Shown: positions 1 through 5,195 of the stretch, one piece after another
How positions within the stretch are numbered: the stretch's first letter is position 1
Layout of the letters: each line of letters starts with the position of its first letter
Assembly: GCA_021780795.1 (NCBI GenBank)
Contig: JAJXYA010000085.1
Span: forward strand, 1-5,985
Source: Bacillota bacterium
Lineage (GTDB): Bacteria > Bacillota_A > Clostridia > Clostridiales > Clostridiaceae
Direction of reading: 5' to 3'
Length of the DNA: 5,985 nt
Notes under the pieces: generated by a model
What the model was told of the DNA's origin: nothing
The model's input: only the letters and a program-made list of their open reading frames with translations
Databases searched by the model: none
Program-made: the position numbers and the translations under genes

Positions 1-141
1 TAGAAAAGTGAAAACAACGCAAAATCCAATTTTCACCGTGGAAGGAGCACCCTTAGGAAAGAAAATTGGTATACTCATAAAGAATGCTGATATTCTTAAA
101 AGTACCATGATAAAGCCTAAATAATAAGCGGTATTAATCAA
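1..141 (-). CDS. fliR: Flagellar export gate protein FliR, N-terminal part (3' end outside window)
   Basis: FliR is an integral membrane subunit of the flagellar type III export gate and assembles with FliP and FliQ in the cytoplasmic membrane. Only the first 47 codons are visible; the frame is open to the window edge. The peptide is hydrophobic and contains VLLRISAFF followed by PIFFPKGAPSTVKIG, which fits the family pattern of LRISAFF, a short polar loop and VKIG. The start is most likely TTG at 139-141, because GTGGAG (147-152) sits five bases upstream. The in-frame ATG at 106-108 would cut into the first membrane segment and has no good SD. The gene follows fliQ by 11 bases, so it is surely in the same operon. 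In many clostridia fliR is fused to flhB; this cannot be judged here. Identity is from family knowledge; the start is inferred. Confidence 0.88.
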   Translation of the reverse strand, partial: MINTAYYLGFIMVLLRISAFFMSIPIFFPKGAPSTVKIGFCVVFTFL

Positions 142-146
142 TATAA

Positions 147-152
147 CTCCAC
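147..152 (-). promoter_or_regulatory. Ribosome binding site deciding a TTG start for fliR
   Basis: On the minus strand GTGGAG lies just after the fliQ stop and five bases before TTG at 139-141. No ATG or GTG in the fliR frame is better placed, so this site supports a TTG start. A TTG start may lower FliR output relative to FliP and FliQ; that last point is inference. Confidence 0.6.
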
Positions 153-422
153 CTAACCTCCCATATTAGCAATAAGTTCAAATATTCTCGTTGTAAAATC
201 AACAATTGAGTGCAGCATCCAACTACCCATCAATAAGCCAATTAGTGCTACTGCCAGTAACTTTGGCACAAAGGTTAATGTTTGCTCTTGTATTTGAGTA
301 GTGGCCTGAAATATACTTATTATTAGCCCTACTACAGTAGCTACGATTAGAATGGGAGCAGATACTAAAATTGCTGTTTGGATAGCATCTTTTATTACAG
401 ATAATACAATGTCCTCTGTCAT
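153..422 (-). CDS. fliQ: Flagellar export gate protein FliQ
   Basis: FliQ is a small two-helix membrane subunit of the flagellar type III export gate and packs around the FliP-FliR core. The protein has 89 residues, the normal family length. It shows two hydrophobic segments (about residues 12-38 and 52-74) separated by the conserved polar hairpin QATTQIQEQTLTFVPK (about 39-54), which is the signature of FliQ and its injectisome relatives. The flagellar identity comes from the neighbours. The ATG start (420-422) is preceded by GAGGTGA at good spacing. There are 10 bases between the fliP stop and this start, and fliR follows after 11 bases, so the three gate genes are tightly packed. Nothing looks damaged. 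Confidence 0.96.
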   Translation of the reverse strand: MTEDIVLSVIKDAIQTAILVSAPILIVATVVGLIISIFQATTQIQEQTLTFVPKLLAVALIGLLMGSWMLHSIVDFTTRIFELIANMGG

Positions 423-432
423 TTAATTCACC

Positions 433-1263
433 TCAACTAAAACTCATAATCAATGATTTCACCAATAAATTCCACCCATCAACCATAATGAATAACAATA
501 ATTTAAATGGGAGAGAAATCATAACTGGTGGAAGCATCATCATTCCCATAGCCATAAGAACACTACCCGTAACAATATCTATTATTATAAAAGGTATAAA
601 TAACAAGAATCCCATTTCAAAGGCTCGCCTTAGCTCACTTATTATAAAAGAAGGCACCACTGCATATAGAGGCACTTTATCATAAGTAAGTATAGGTTTT
701 CCATTTTTCATTATTATATTACCTTTTGCATCCACTGCATTTTTAACTGTATCCTCTAATTTACCAACTTCTAAAAAGAGTTTCAAATCCTTCGCTCTGG
801 TCTGTTTTAACATAAAATCCCTCATTGGTTTCGAACCTTTATCAATGGCAACCTGCTGGGTTATTTTATTATTCATATAAGGGGTTAAAGCTTCACTATT
901 AACTTTCTCAAAGGTTGGTGCCATAGTAAAAAATGTTAAAAATAGCGCTAGCCCCATTATGACTTCTTTGGGTATTGCCTGCTGAATTCCAATAGCATTT
1001 TTAAATAAGGATAACACTATAATTATTCTTACAAAGCTAGTAGTCATTATAATAAATGAAGGCAATAAAGTAAGTATTGTAAGAAGTACTAATAGCTTAA
1101 TATTGTCAACATATTCACTTGGCGTATTTGCATTATCAACTGAAATATTAATTTTAGGTATTGGCAATGTTTGTGGAGCCGCATTTACAACTTTTAATGT
1201 AACAATTCCCATTATTATCATAGCCAAAGCAAAAATAAACAAGTTTTTATTTTTTCTTTTCAT
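433..1263 (-). CDS. fliP: Flagellar export gate protein FliP
   Basis: FliP forms the pentameric core of the flagellar export gate in the cytoplasmic membrane. The 276-residue protein starts with a basic patch and a cleavable-type hydrophobic signal (about 7-29, ending VVNAA), as is usual for FliP. Next come a membrane segment (55-85) running into the conserved SFVRIIIVLSLFKNAIG, a second segment (103-116), a periplasmic region, and the C-terminal signature SELRRAFEMGFLLFIPF with MGMMMLPPVMISLPFKLLLF (238-258). The run of methionines at 238-243 corresponds to the methionine gasket described for FliP. Two points differ from the usual pattern. The PPNQV motif after the first hydrophobic block reads IPKEV (97-101), and the periplasmic part carries extra residues around 170-196 compared with the 245-residue E. 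coli protein. The start overlaps the end of fliO by 17 bases and has AAGGAAG six bases upstream. No frameshift is seen. Confidence 0.97.
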   Translation of the reverse strand: MKRKNKNLFIFALAMIIMGIVTLKVVNAAPQTLPIPKINISVDNANTPSEYVDNIKLLVLLTILTLLPSFIIMTTSFVRIIIVLSLFKNAIGIQQAIPKEVIMGLALFLTFFTMAPTFEKVNSEALTPYMNNKITQQVAIDKGSKPMRDFMLKQTRAKDLKLFLEVGKLEDTVKNAVDAKGNIIMKNGKPILTYDKVPLYAVVPSFIISELRRAFEMGFLLFIPFIIIDIVTGSVLMAMGMMMLPPVMISLPFKLLLFIMVDGWNLLVKSLIMSFS

Positions 1264-1657
1264 CTTTAACTTCCTTTTTCATAATATGTTTTTTGAACAA
1301 TTCCTTAGTGTCTTCATATTGAGGAATATGTTTTTTGAATAGTTCTTTCATATCTTCATATTGAGGTATAGCTTTAGTATTTTCAATATTAACTATTTCT
1401 TCCTGAGGTAATTCAAATAAAATACTAATTTCCTTTGAACTCGAAGATACAGCATAGGCTTTTTCACCTATCTTTACAACTATAATGCTGTTATCTTTAG
1501 ATAATGCAATCCGATCTAATATCTTCATATATCTACCATCTTGTAATTTTTGAAGTTTATTTCCGCCATATTTTAAAGATAAATATAATATAAGTAATAT
1601 GAAAGGTAAAAATACTAAAATCTTTAAAAGCAGTATCCAAAATTCTCCGTCTACCAT
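1247..1657 (-). CDS. fliO: Flagellar biosynthetic protein FliO (FliZ), export gate assembly
   Basis: FliO is a small bitopic membrane protein that helps the FliP ring assemble. It is poorly conserved in sequence, so position directly before fliP is a main part of the evidence. The 136-residue product has a short N-terminus, one membrane helix (about 6-27) and a cytoplasmic domain. That domain includes GGNKLQKLQDGRYMKILDRIALSKDNSIIVVKIGEK in total (31-66), of which the LDRIALSKDNSIIVVKIG core is the usual FliO pattern, followed by AYAVSSSSKEISIL. The tail is charged and lysine rich. Residues 97-110 and 111-124 are a near-perfect tandem repeat, IPQYEDMKELFKKH then IPQYEDTKELFKKH. The ATG start (1655-1657) has AGGTGA just upstream, overlapping the fliL stop region. 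The end overlaps fliP by 17 bases, suggesting coupled translation. Clostridial annotations often call this gene fliZ. Confidence 0.88.
   Translation of the reverse strand: MVDGEFWILLLKILVFLPFILLILYLSLKYGGNKLQKLQDGRYMKILDRIALSKDNSIIVVKIGEKAYAVSSSSKEISILFELPQEEIVNIENTKAIPQYEDMKELFKKHIPQYEDTKELFKKHIMKKEVKDEKKK
1284..1367. repeat. 42-bp tandem direct repeat inside fliO
   Basis: Two adjacent 42-base units (1284-1325 and 1326-1367) match at 35 of 42 positions by my hand alignment. They encode 14-residue units that differ only at M103 versus T117. The first 14 bases of each unit (plus strand) are identical and most changes are silent, so the duplication is in frame and the protein copy has been kept. 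It lies in the lysine-rich cytoplasmic tail just before the fliP start. Confidence 0.92.
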
Positions 1658-1665
1658 TATTTCAC

Positions 1666-2142
1666 CTACTGTACCAATATATCGTTAAAATATATATGGG
1701 AAATTTTGCCTTTCGTTAAAACTGGATTTATGCTGGCAATTAGCTCATTTTTTATAGTATCCACACCTGTAGCACTAAAGTCCGTGGTTTTTTTCGCTCT
1801 AAGAGAAGTGTTTACTACATCCCTAATAATTGGTTTTTTTGCTTCTAATTCCGTAGTTAACGCTTCATTCTCTTCGTACCCAATAAAAACCTTCACCTTA
1901 AGATAACGTCGTCCATCCTCATCTGAAAGATTTACTAAGAATTCATCTAATGAATAAGTTAGCTCAGGAACTTCCTCAGCTTTAGCAGATTTAGCCGTAG
2001 TACTTGATCCGTTTTTACCAGCAAAATACATACCTCCAAAGGCTGCTCCTCCTACTATAATTAAGGACAATAGTACTATAATAATTATTTTAAAAATATT
2101 CCCTTTGCCTTCTTTGTTTCCTTTTTTTGTTTTTTCGCTCAT
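1666..2142 (-). CDS. fliL: Flagellar basal body-associated protein FliL
   Basis: FliL is a single-pass inner-membrane protein that surrounds or contacts the MotAB stator and affects motor torque. The 158-residue protein has a basic cytoplasmic N-terminus, one membrane helix (about 17-41) and a small-residue and Ser/Thr linker. The periplasmic FliL domain includes YSLDEFLVNLSDEDGRRYLK (63-82), VKVFIGYE and KKPIIRDVVNTSLRAKKTTD (102-121), and it ends in ISHIYFNDILVQ. These are typical and undamaged. The ATG (2140-2142) overlaps the TGA that closes the motB remnant frame (ATGA). GGGAGG (2153-2158) lies ten bases upstream, inside the remnant, so fliL can be translated although the upstream frame is interrupted. 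fliO follows after eight bases. The stator genes that normally precede fliL are missing here, so any FliL partner must come from another locus. Confidence 0.95.
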   Translation of the reverse strand: MSEKTKKGNKEGKGNIFKIIIIVLLSLIIVGGAAFGGMYFAGKNGSSTTAKSAKAEEVPELTYSLDEFLVNLSDEDGRRYLKVKVFIGYEENEALTTELEAKKPIIRDVVNTSLRAKKTTDFSATGVDTIKNELIASINPVLTKGKISHIYFNDILVQ

Positions 2143-2501
2143 TTCTTTGTAGCCTCCCTTTCACATGCAACAATTAAAATATTTACACTCCTATTTAAAG
2201 CTCTATTTGCATTATTATTAGATGCAATAAGTTGAAATTCATCACAAGCTACAAATATGAATCGCTTTGGATGAGCTTACCCTTTGATACCAACAAAATA
2301 TTCAAGTAGATTCAAGGCTCTAGTAGAAGATATTTGCCAATTATTTTTATATTTATAATTACTAATTATTGTATTATCAGTATGCCCCTCTATGGGGATA
2401 TCATTAGGAAAAGTTGATATTAGACCATTTATTAAATTTAAAATTGCTTTACTTTTATTTATTATTTCGGCTTTCCCATGACATCCTAACCTATAACTCA
2501 C
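2139..2501 (-). pseudogene. motB: motB remnant: C-terminal OmpA-like (peptidoglycan-binding) fragment with internal stop
   Basis: MotB is the peptidoglycan-anchored stator subunit. Here only its C-terminal domain remains. The frame begins inside the end of flbD. It is recognisable as MotB from GKAEI (about 2463-2477) through IPIEGHTDN, the NNWQISSTRALNLLEYF stretch and GIKG, then meets TAA at 2277-2279. Translating past that stop in the same frame gives AHPKRFIFVACDEFQLIASN, followed by NANRALNRSVNILIV, and a TGA at 2139-2141 that overlaps the fliL ATG as an intact motB would. The N-terminal membrane helix with its proton-carrying aspartate, the plug and the linker are absent, and so is all of motA, which normally sits between flbD and motB. 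Conserved positions have also decayed: the usual GYGE reads ACDE, and NRRV reads NRSV. A short product of 74 residues could start at GTG 2499-2501, but it has no signal or membrane segment. I judge this to be a pseudogene, not a functional small gene. Confidence 0.9.
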
Positions 2502-2682
2502 TATTAAATATCTTCCTCTTATACCTTAGTATTTCCTCTATTACTTCCTCTGTACTCTCAAGCACAATGTATTTCCTACCATTTGTTAAAGTTATTAAGG
2601 TTTCTGGTACTATTTCAATTTTCTCTATAATTTCAGCATTTAAGATAAATTCTTTATTATTTAAGCCCGTAAGTTTTATCAT
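2491..2682 (-). CDS. flbD: Flagellar protein FlbD (SwrD family)
   Basis: FlbD is a small cytoplasmic protein found in Firmicute flagellar operons. The B. subtilis relative SwrD (YlzI) raises motor power and is needed for swarming; the exact mechanism is not settled. The 63-residue product starts MIKLTGLNNKEFILN, followed by IEKIEIVPETLITLTNGRKY and a helical charged end, which is the whole family pattern. The start is taken at ATG 2680-2682 because AGGAGG (2687-2692) precedes it by four bases and because family members begin MIKLT. The frame also opens at GTG 2707-2709, but that start would add nine unconserved residues and lies in the foot of a hairpin. In clostridia motA follows. Here the last codons of flbD overlap the motB remnant frame, so the deletion endpoint lies at or very near the flbD stop. 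The C-terminal residues NSEL could be native or altered by that event. Confidence 0.93.
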   Translation of the reverse strand: MIKLTGLNNKEFILNAEIIEKIEIVPETLITLTNGRKYIVLESTEEVIEEILRYKRKIFNSEL

Positions 2683-2686
2683 AAGA

Positions 2687-2692
2687 CCTCCT
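2687..2692 (-). promoter_or_regulatory. Ribosome binding site of flbD
   Basis: A consensus AGGAGG on the minus strand lies four bases before ATG 2680-2682. It decides the flbD start against the in-frame GTG at 2707-2709. Confidence 0.75.
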
Positions 2693-2708
2693 GTATTCCT
2701 TATAAGCA

Positions 2709-2731
2709 CATAACAATTATCAATTGTTATG
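2709..2731. promoter_or_regulatory. Perfect 10-bp inverted repeat upstream of flbD
   Basis: CATAACAATT (2709-2718) and AATTGTTATG (2722-2731) are exact reverse complements separated by three bases. In the minus-strand transcript this forms a compact hairpin. It sits directly after an AGGAGG (2732-2737) that has no proper gene behind it, and 17 bases before the real flbD ribosome site. There is no U-tract, so it is not an intrinsic terminator. It could be an RNA stability element or a protein-binding palindrome; the sequence does not decide. Confidence 0.5.
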
Positions 2732-2764
2732 CCTCCTATGATCTGTTATATAAATAACTTTAAA

Positions 2765-2817
2765 GAAATTTGGTAAGTCTCAAATACTTGTAGCATTTGA
2801 GACTTATTGCAAATTTC
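2765..2817 (-). terminator. Long stem-loop after flgE (attenuator or processing hairpin)
   Basis: Twelve base pairs (2774-2785 with 2795-2806, TAAGTCTCAAAT in the plus-strand arm) close a nine-base loop. Beyond a small asymmetric internal loop, GAAATTTG (2765-2772) pairs with CAAATTTC (2810-2817) for eight more pairs. The structure starts 12 bases after the flgE stop. On the minus strand the 12-bp stem is followed by CCAAATTTCTTT, only a weak T-rich tail, so full termination is doubtful. Partial termination or protection of the 3' end of hook mRNA is more likely and would favour high expression of flgE over the downstream gate genes. The pairing is seen; the role is inferred. Confidence 0.5.
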
Positions 2818-2828
2818 ATATTTTTAAA

Positions 2829-3905
2829 CTATCTCTTTAGATTTAGTATATCTTGTAATATTTCATCCCCAGTAGTAATAGTCTTCCCAGCTGCCTGGAA
2901 GGCCCTACTTGTAACTATCATATCTGTAAACTGTTCAGATAAATCAACATTTGACATTTCAAGCATTCCTTGAAGCATATCTCCATAACCTTTGCCGTTA
3001 TCTACAACAGCTGTTGTTCCTGCCATAGAATCAACTTCACCTTTTCCTGTTCTCATTACTGCAACTCCAGAGTTAGAGGTGTTTTGTAATATATTTCCCC
3101 CTACTTTAGAGAGTCCTGCTGGATTCTTAAATGAAGCTACAGCAATTTGTCCAAGCGCTGCTACTTTACCATCTTCTAAAACAGCTTTTATCATTCCATC
3201 TTTTTCTATAGAAAAAGTTCTAATTCTTAAAGTTTTTGTTGCATCACTAGGATCTGTAATTTTTTCTGGTATAACAAGAGGAATTAGCATTGGCTCTGTT
3301 TTTAAACTTTGACTATCTGCATCAGCATAGTTTAGAACGGGCTTACCAGTAGCATCATAATCTAAACTTGTATTTGTTGCATCACTAACAGCATATCCCA
3401 ATACTCTTAGTCCATCAGAGTTTAATAAATTACCTTCATTATCTAATGTTAGAGCTCCGTCTCTTGTGTAAAGCAAATTCATTCCATTAGTAGAATCTAC
3501 TGTATTGTCAGTTTTTAAAAGCACCCCCGCAGCAGTTACACCTGTAGCTGCCGTTCCAACTGCAGCTGAACCTATAGGTGTTAATCCTTTACCCAGCAAT
3601 AAATACCCTTCACCATCCATTGCAACATCTAGGTTTCTAGATGTTGGCTGCATCATACCTTGGCCTACCATAGTATCTATTCCTGCAACTTGTACTCCCA
3701 GACCTACTTGCCTTGGATTAACTCCACCCTGATTTGCTCCTGGAGCTAAAGCTTGAGAAACTGTTTGGCTTACCATATCTTGAAATCTAACTCTCGAACC
3801 TTTAAAAGCTGTAGTTCCAACGTTAGCTATATTATTTCCTATAACGTCTAATTTAACCTGATTTGCTTTCATTGCACTTATTCCAGCATATAATGATCTT
3901 AACAT
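2829..3905 (-). CDS. flgE: Flagellar hook protein FlgE
   Basis: FlgE polymerises into the hook, the universal joint between basal body and filament, after export through the flagellar type III system. The 358-residue protein has the conserved N-terminal rod/hook motif MLRSLYAGISAMKANQVKLD followed by VIGNNIANVGTTAFKGSRV (about 1-39), and then GVNPRQVGLGVQVAGID (61-77). The middle region is variable and rich in Thr, Ala and Asp. The C-terminal motif is SNVDLSEQFTDMIVTSRAFQ followed by KTITTGDEILQDILNLKR. Terminal helices of this type form the inner coiled coil of the hook. The protein contains no cysteine. The ATG (3903-3905) has GGGGGT (3912-3917) six bases upstream. Gaps of 123 bases before and 146 bases after the gene are the largest in the window and hold possible RNA structures, which suggests that flgE is tuned separately from its neighbours. 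Confidence 0.97.
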   Translation of the reverse strand: MLRSLYAGISAMKANQVKLDVIGNNIANVGTTAFKGSRVRFQDMVSQTVSQALAPGANQGGVNPRQVGLGVQVAGIDTMVGQGMMQPTSRNLDVAMDGEGYLLLGKGLTPIGSAAVGTAATGVTAAGVLLKTDNTVDSTNGMNLLYTRDGALTLDNEGNLLNSDGLRVLGYAVSDATNTSLDYDATGKPVLNYADADSQSLKTEPMLIPLVIPEKITDPSDATKTLRIRTFSIEKDGMIKAVLEDGKVAALGQIAVASFKNPAGLSKVGGNILQNTSNSGVAVMRTGKGEVDSMAGTTAVVDNGKGYGDMLQGMLEMSNVDLSEQFTDMIVTSRAFQAAGKTITTGDEILQDILNLKR

Positions 3906-3980
3906 AATATTACCCCCATTTTTTTAGTTTTTTAGCTAAATTCCAATAGTGATATAATGTAATTCTAATTTTTAGTAATC

Positions 3981-4006
3981 ACTTTGCTTCTGTCCTTCCA
4001 CAAAGT
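3981..4006 (-). promoter_or_regulatory. Weak hairpin with GGA-rich loop in the flgE leader
   Basis: In the 123-base gap before flgE the minus-strand transcript contains ACTTTG and CAAAGT (six pairs) flanking a 14-base loop TGGAAGGACAGAAG, which holds two GGA triplets. GGA in a hairpin loop is the pattern bound by CsrA, a regulator known in Firmicute flagellar systems. However, the site is about 75 bases from the flgE start and does not cover its ribosome site. No convincing sigma-A or sigma-28 promoter was found in the gap. The structure is seen; any regulation is speculation. Confidence 0.2.
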
Positions 4007-4028
4007 TAAGCTTCCTCAAAGGTCCAGC

Positions 4029-4451
4029 TTATATCATAACTACACTATCTATATTGGTTATTATACTTCCTTCGCTTTGTTTTTTATCTAAAGCGGTAAT
4101 TACAGTCCTATTTTTAATACTGGTTATCAAGGCCATATCTTTATATAATATTAAAGATTGTTTCGAACCCTTACTGTCAGCCATATTTATTCCTTCATTA
4201 ATCTTCTTCATATCAGCGTCATCGAAATCAATGTTTCTGCTATTAAGCCTTTGTGCTGCATGAGAGGATATGGTGAAACATTCCTCTTTTTTTATCTCTT
4301 TATCTAAAATTTTGTTGAAAGTATTTTTTTCTTTATTGAAGAAATTATCTTCTTTATTAATTTTGTTGTTTTTATTTTGCAAACCCACATCAGAGTATTC
4401 AGTAAAGTCCACCATTGAGTACAGTTTGCCATTTACCACTCTATAAGACAT
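4029..4451 (-). CDS. TIGR02530-type flagellar operon protein between flgD and flgE
   Basis: This 140-residue soluble protein matches, by pattern, the small family of unknown function (TIGR02530) found in Firmicute flagellar operons next to flgD and flgE. It has a short conserved start MSYRVVNGKLY and a low-complexity Asn/Lys linker (about 23-57). The conserved domain (58-140) includes FTISSHAAQRLNSRNID (59-75), ADSKGSKQSLILYKDMALIT (91-110), NRTVITALDK and the ending ITNIDSVVMI. A single cysteine (C58) is present. The start at ATG 4449-4451 is chosen because AAGGTGAT (4459-4466) precedes it by seven bases. ATG 4458-4460 and GTG 4461-4463 overlap that site. The position suggests a role in hook assembly or export, but no biochemical function is known to me. 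The gene lies 29 bases after flgD. Confidence 0.88.
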   Translation of the reverse strand: MSYRVVNGKLYSMVDFTEYSDVGLQNKNNKINKEDNFFNKEKNTFNKILDKEIKKEECFTISSHAAQRLNSRNIDFDDADMKKINEGINMADSKGSKQSLILYKDMALITSIKNRTVITALDKKQSEGSIITNIDSVVMI

Positions 4452-4458
4452 ATTGAGC

Positions 4459-4466
4459 ATCACCTT
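4459..4466 (-). promoter_or_regulatory. Ribosome binding site of the TIGR02530-type gene
   Basis: AAGGTGAT on the minus strand lies seven bases before ATG 4449-4451. The upstream in-frame ATG (4458-4460) and GTG (4461-4463) fall inside it, so they are unlikely starts. Confidence 0.6.
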
Positions 4467-4480
4467 ACCATCTTAATTAA

Positions 4481-5155
4481 TTACTTCTTTTCTTCTACCT
4501 TTGAGATGTCTCCATATTTTATATCCTTAGTGTATTCCTGGCCATTTTCTTGCCATGCAATAGTAAGATTGATTCCATTTGCATCTTTAAAGACACCTTT
4601 TACTATCCCCCCATAAACGTTACCATCTGCTGAAGGTGTTGTTTCAACTTGTTTTCCCATTAAACTTATTGCAGCTGAAAATCCCATATTCCCATTTAAA
4701 TAATCTAGTCTATTATCTGGTGTATCTATAACGTCCGATATTGTATCAGCAGGGAAGTTCTTTATAGATCCATCTGAAAGTTGTACTGCTAAGTTGGTTG
4801 CACCCGATTCTTTAAAAACAGCTTTAACAGTGCCTCCATATTGTACTCCTTTTTCATCGTAACTACTGAAGGCTACCATCTTACCTACTAAAGAAGAAGA
4901 ATTTGAAAAAGCCACATTGTTATTTAAATTAGTCATTTGCTCTAGTCCTGCAAATTGAGCCATTTGAGCTACGAATGCTGTACCATCTTGTGATTTAGTT
5001 GGGTCTTGGTTAGAAAGTTCTGCAGAGAGTATTCTTAAAAAAGAATTCTTGTCCATTTCTTGACCTTTCTTTACAATTGCAGTTCCTCTTGTAGTTGCTC
5101 TGGCTGAACTCGCTTGTTCTGTGCTTGAAATTGCAGTTGTTACATCAGTTGCCAT
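4481..5155 (-). CDS. flgD: Flagellar hook capping protein FlgD, with duplicated C-terminal domain
   Basis: FlgD caps the growing hook and guides FlgE subunit insertion, then is discarded. The 224-residue protein has a Ser/Thr/Ala-rich exported N-terminus, then the FlgD scaffold motif FLRILSAELSNQDPTKSQDG (39-58) with AQMAQFAGLEQMTNLN (63-78). The rest is two tandem related units, about 76-142 and 152-220. Both run LNxN, FS, SLxGK, YGG, VKxVFK and NL, and both end in DxISxV, allowing one or two changes. The B. subtilis protein, about 140 residues, has room for one such unit, so the greater length here is explained by the duplication. The start is placed at ATG 5153-5155, with AAGGGGTG (5162-5169) six bases upstream. 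An in-frame GTG at 5162-5164 lies inside that ribosome site and is rejected. fliK ends 40 bases upstream. Confidence 0.94.
   Translation of the reverse strand: MATDVTTAISSTEQASSARATTRGTAIVKKGQEMDKNSFLRILSAELSNQDPTKSQDGTAFVAQMAQFAGLEQMTNLNNNVAFSNSSSLVGKMVAFSSYDEKGVQYGGTVKAVFKESGATNLAVQLSDGSIKNFPADTISDVIDTPDNRLDYLNGNMGFSAAISLMGKQVETTPSADGNVYGGIVKGVFKDANGINLTIAWQENGQEYTKDIKYGDISKVEEKK
4496..4930. repeat. Diverged tandem domain duplication within flgD
   Basis: The segment 4730-4930 (residues 76-142) and the segment 4496-4702 (residues 152-220) encode related units of 67 and 69 residues. Aligned anchors are SLVGK with SLMGK, QYGGTVKAVFK with VYGGIVKGVFK, TNLAV with INLTI, and TISDV with DISKV. 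The similarity is clear in protein but weak in DNA, so the duplication is old. Confidence 0.8.
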
Positions 5156-5161
5156 TCTTAT

Positions 5162-5169
5162 CACCCCTT
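5162..5169 (-). promoter_or_regulatory. Ribosome binding site of flgD
   Basis: AAGGGGTG on the minus strand lies six bases before ATG 5153-5155. It overlaps the in-frame GTG at 5162-5164, which rules that codon out as the start. Confidence 0.65.
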
Positions 5170-5195
5170 AAAGATTGATTTGTCTATGGATTTAA

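Noticed and set aside
2277..2501. A genuine small gene of 74 residues
   Set aside because: Its sequence is the MotB OmpA-like domain without membrane anchor, and MotB-like sequence continues in frame past the stop. A truncated remnant explains it better.
2707..2709. GTG as an earlier start of flbD
   Set aside because: It has no ribosome site at usable distance and sits at the edge of a hairpin. The next ATG has AGGAGG and gives the family start MIKLT.
488..3732. Plus-strand open frames, for example 488-685, 1103-1342, 1706-1906, 2414-2713, 2992-3312 and 3505-3732
   Set aside because: They lie wholly or mostly inside well-identified minus-strand flagellar genes, show no family motifs and do not fit the single-direction operon.
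3953..3958. TATAAT on the plus strand in the flgE leader as a promoter
   Set aside because: It points away from the operon, has no convincing -35 element and no gene follows on that strand. AT-rich DNA gives such matches by chance.
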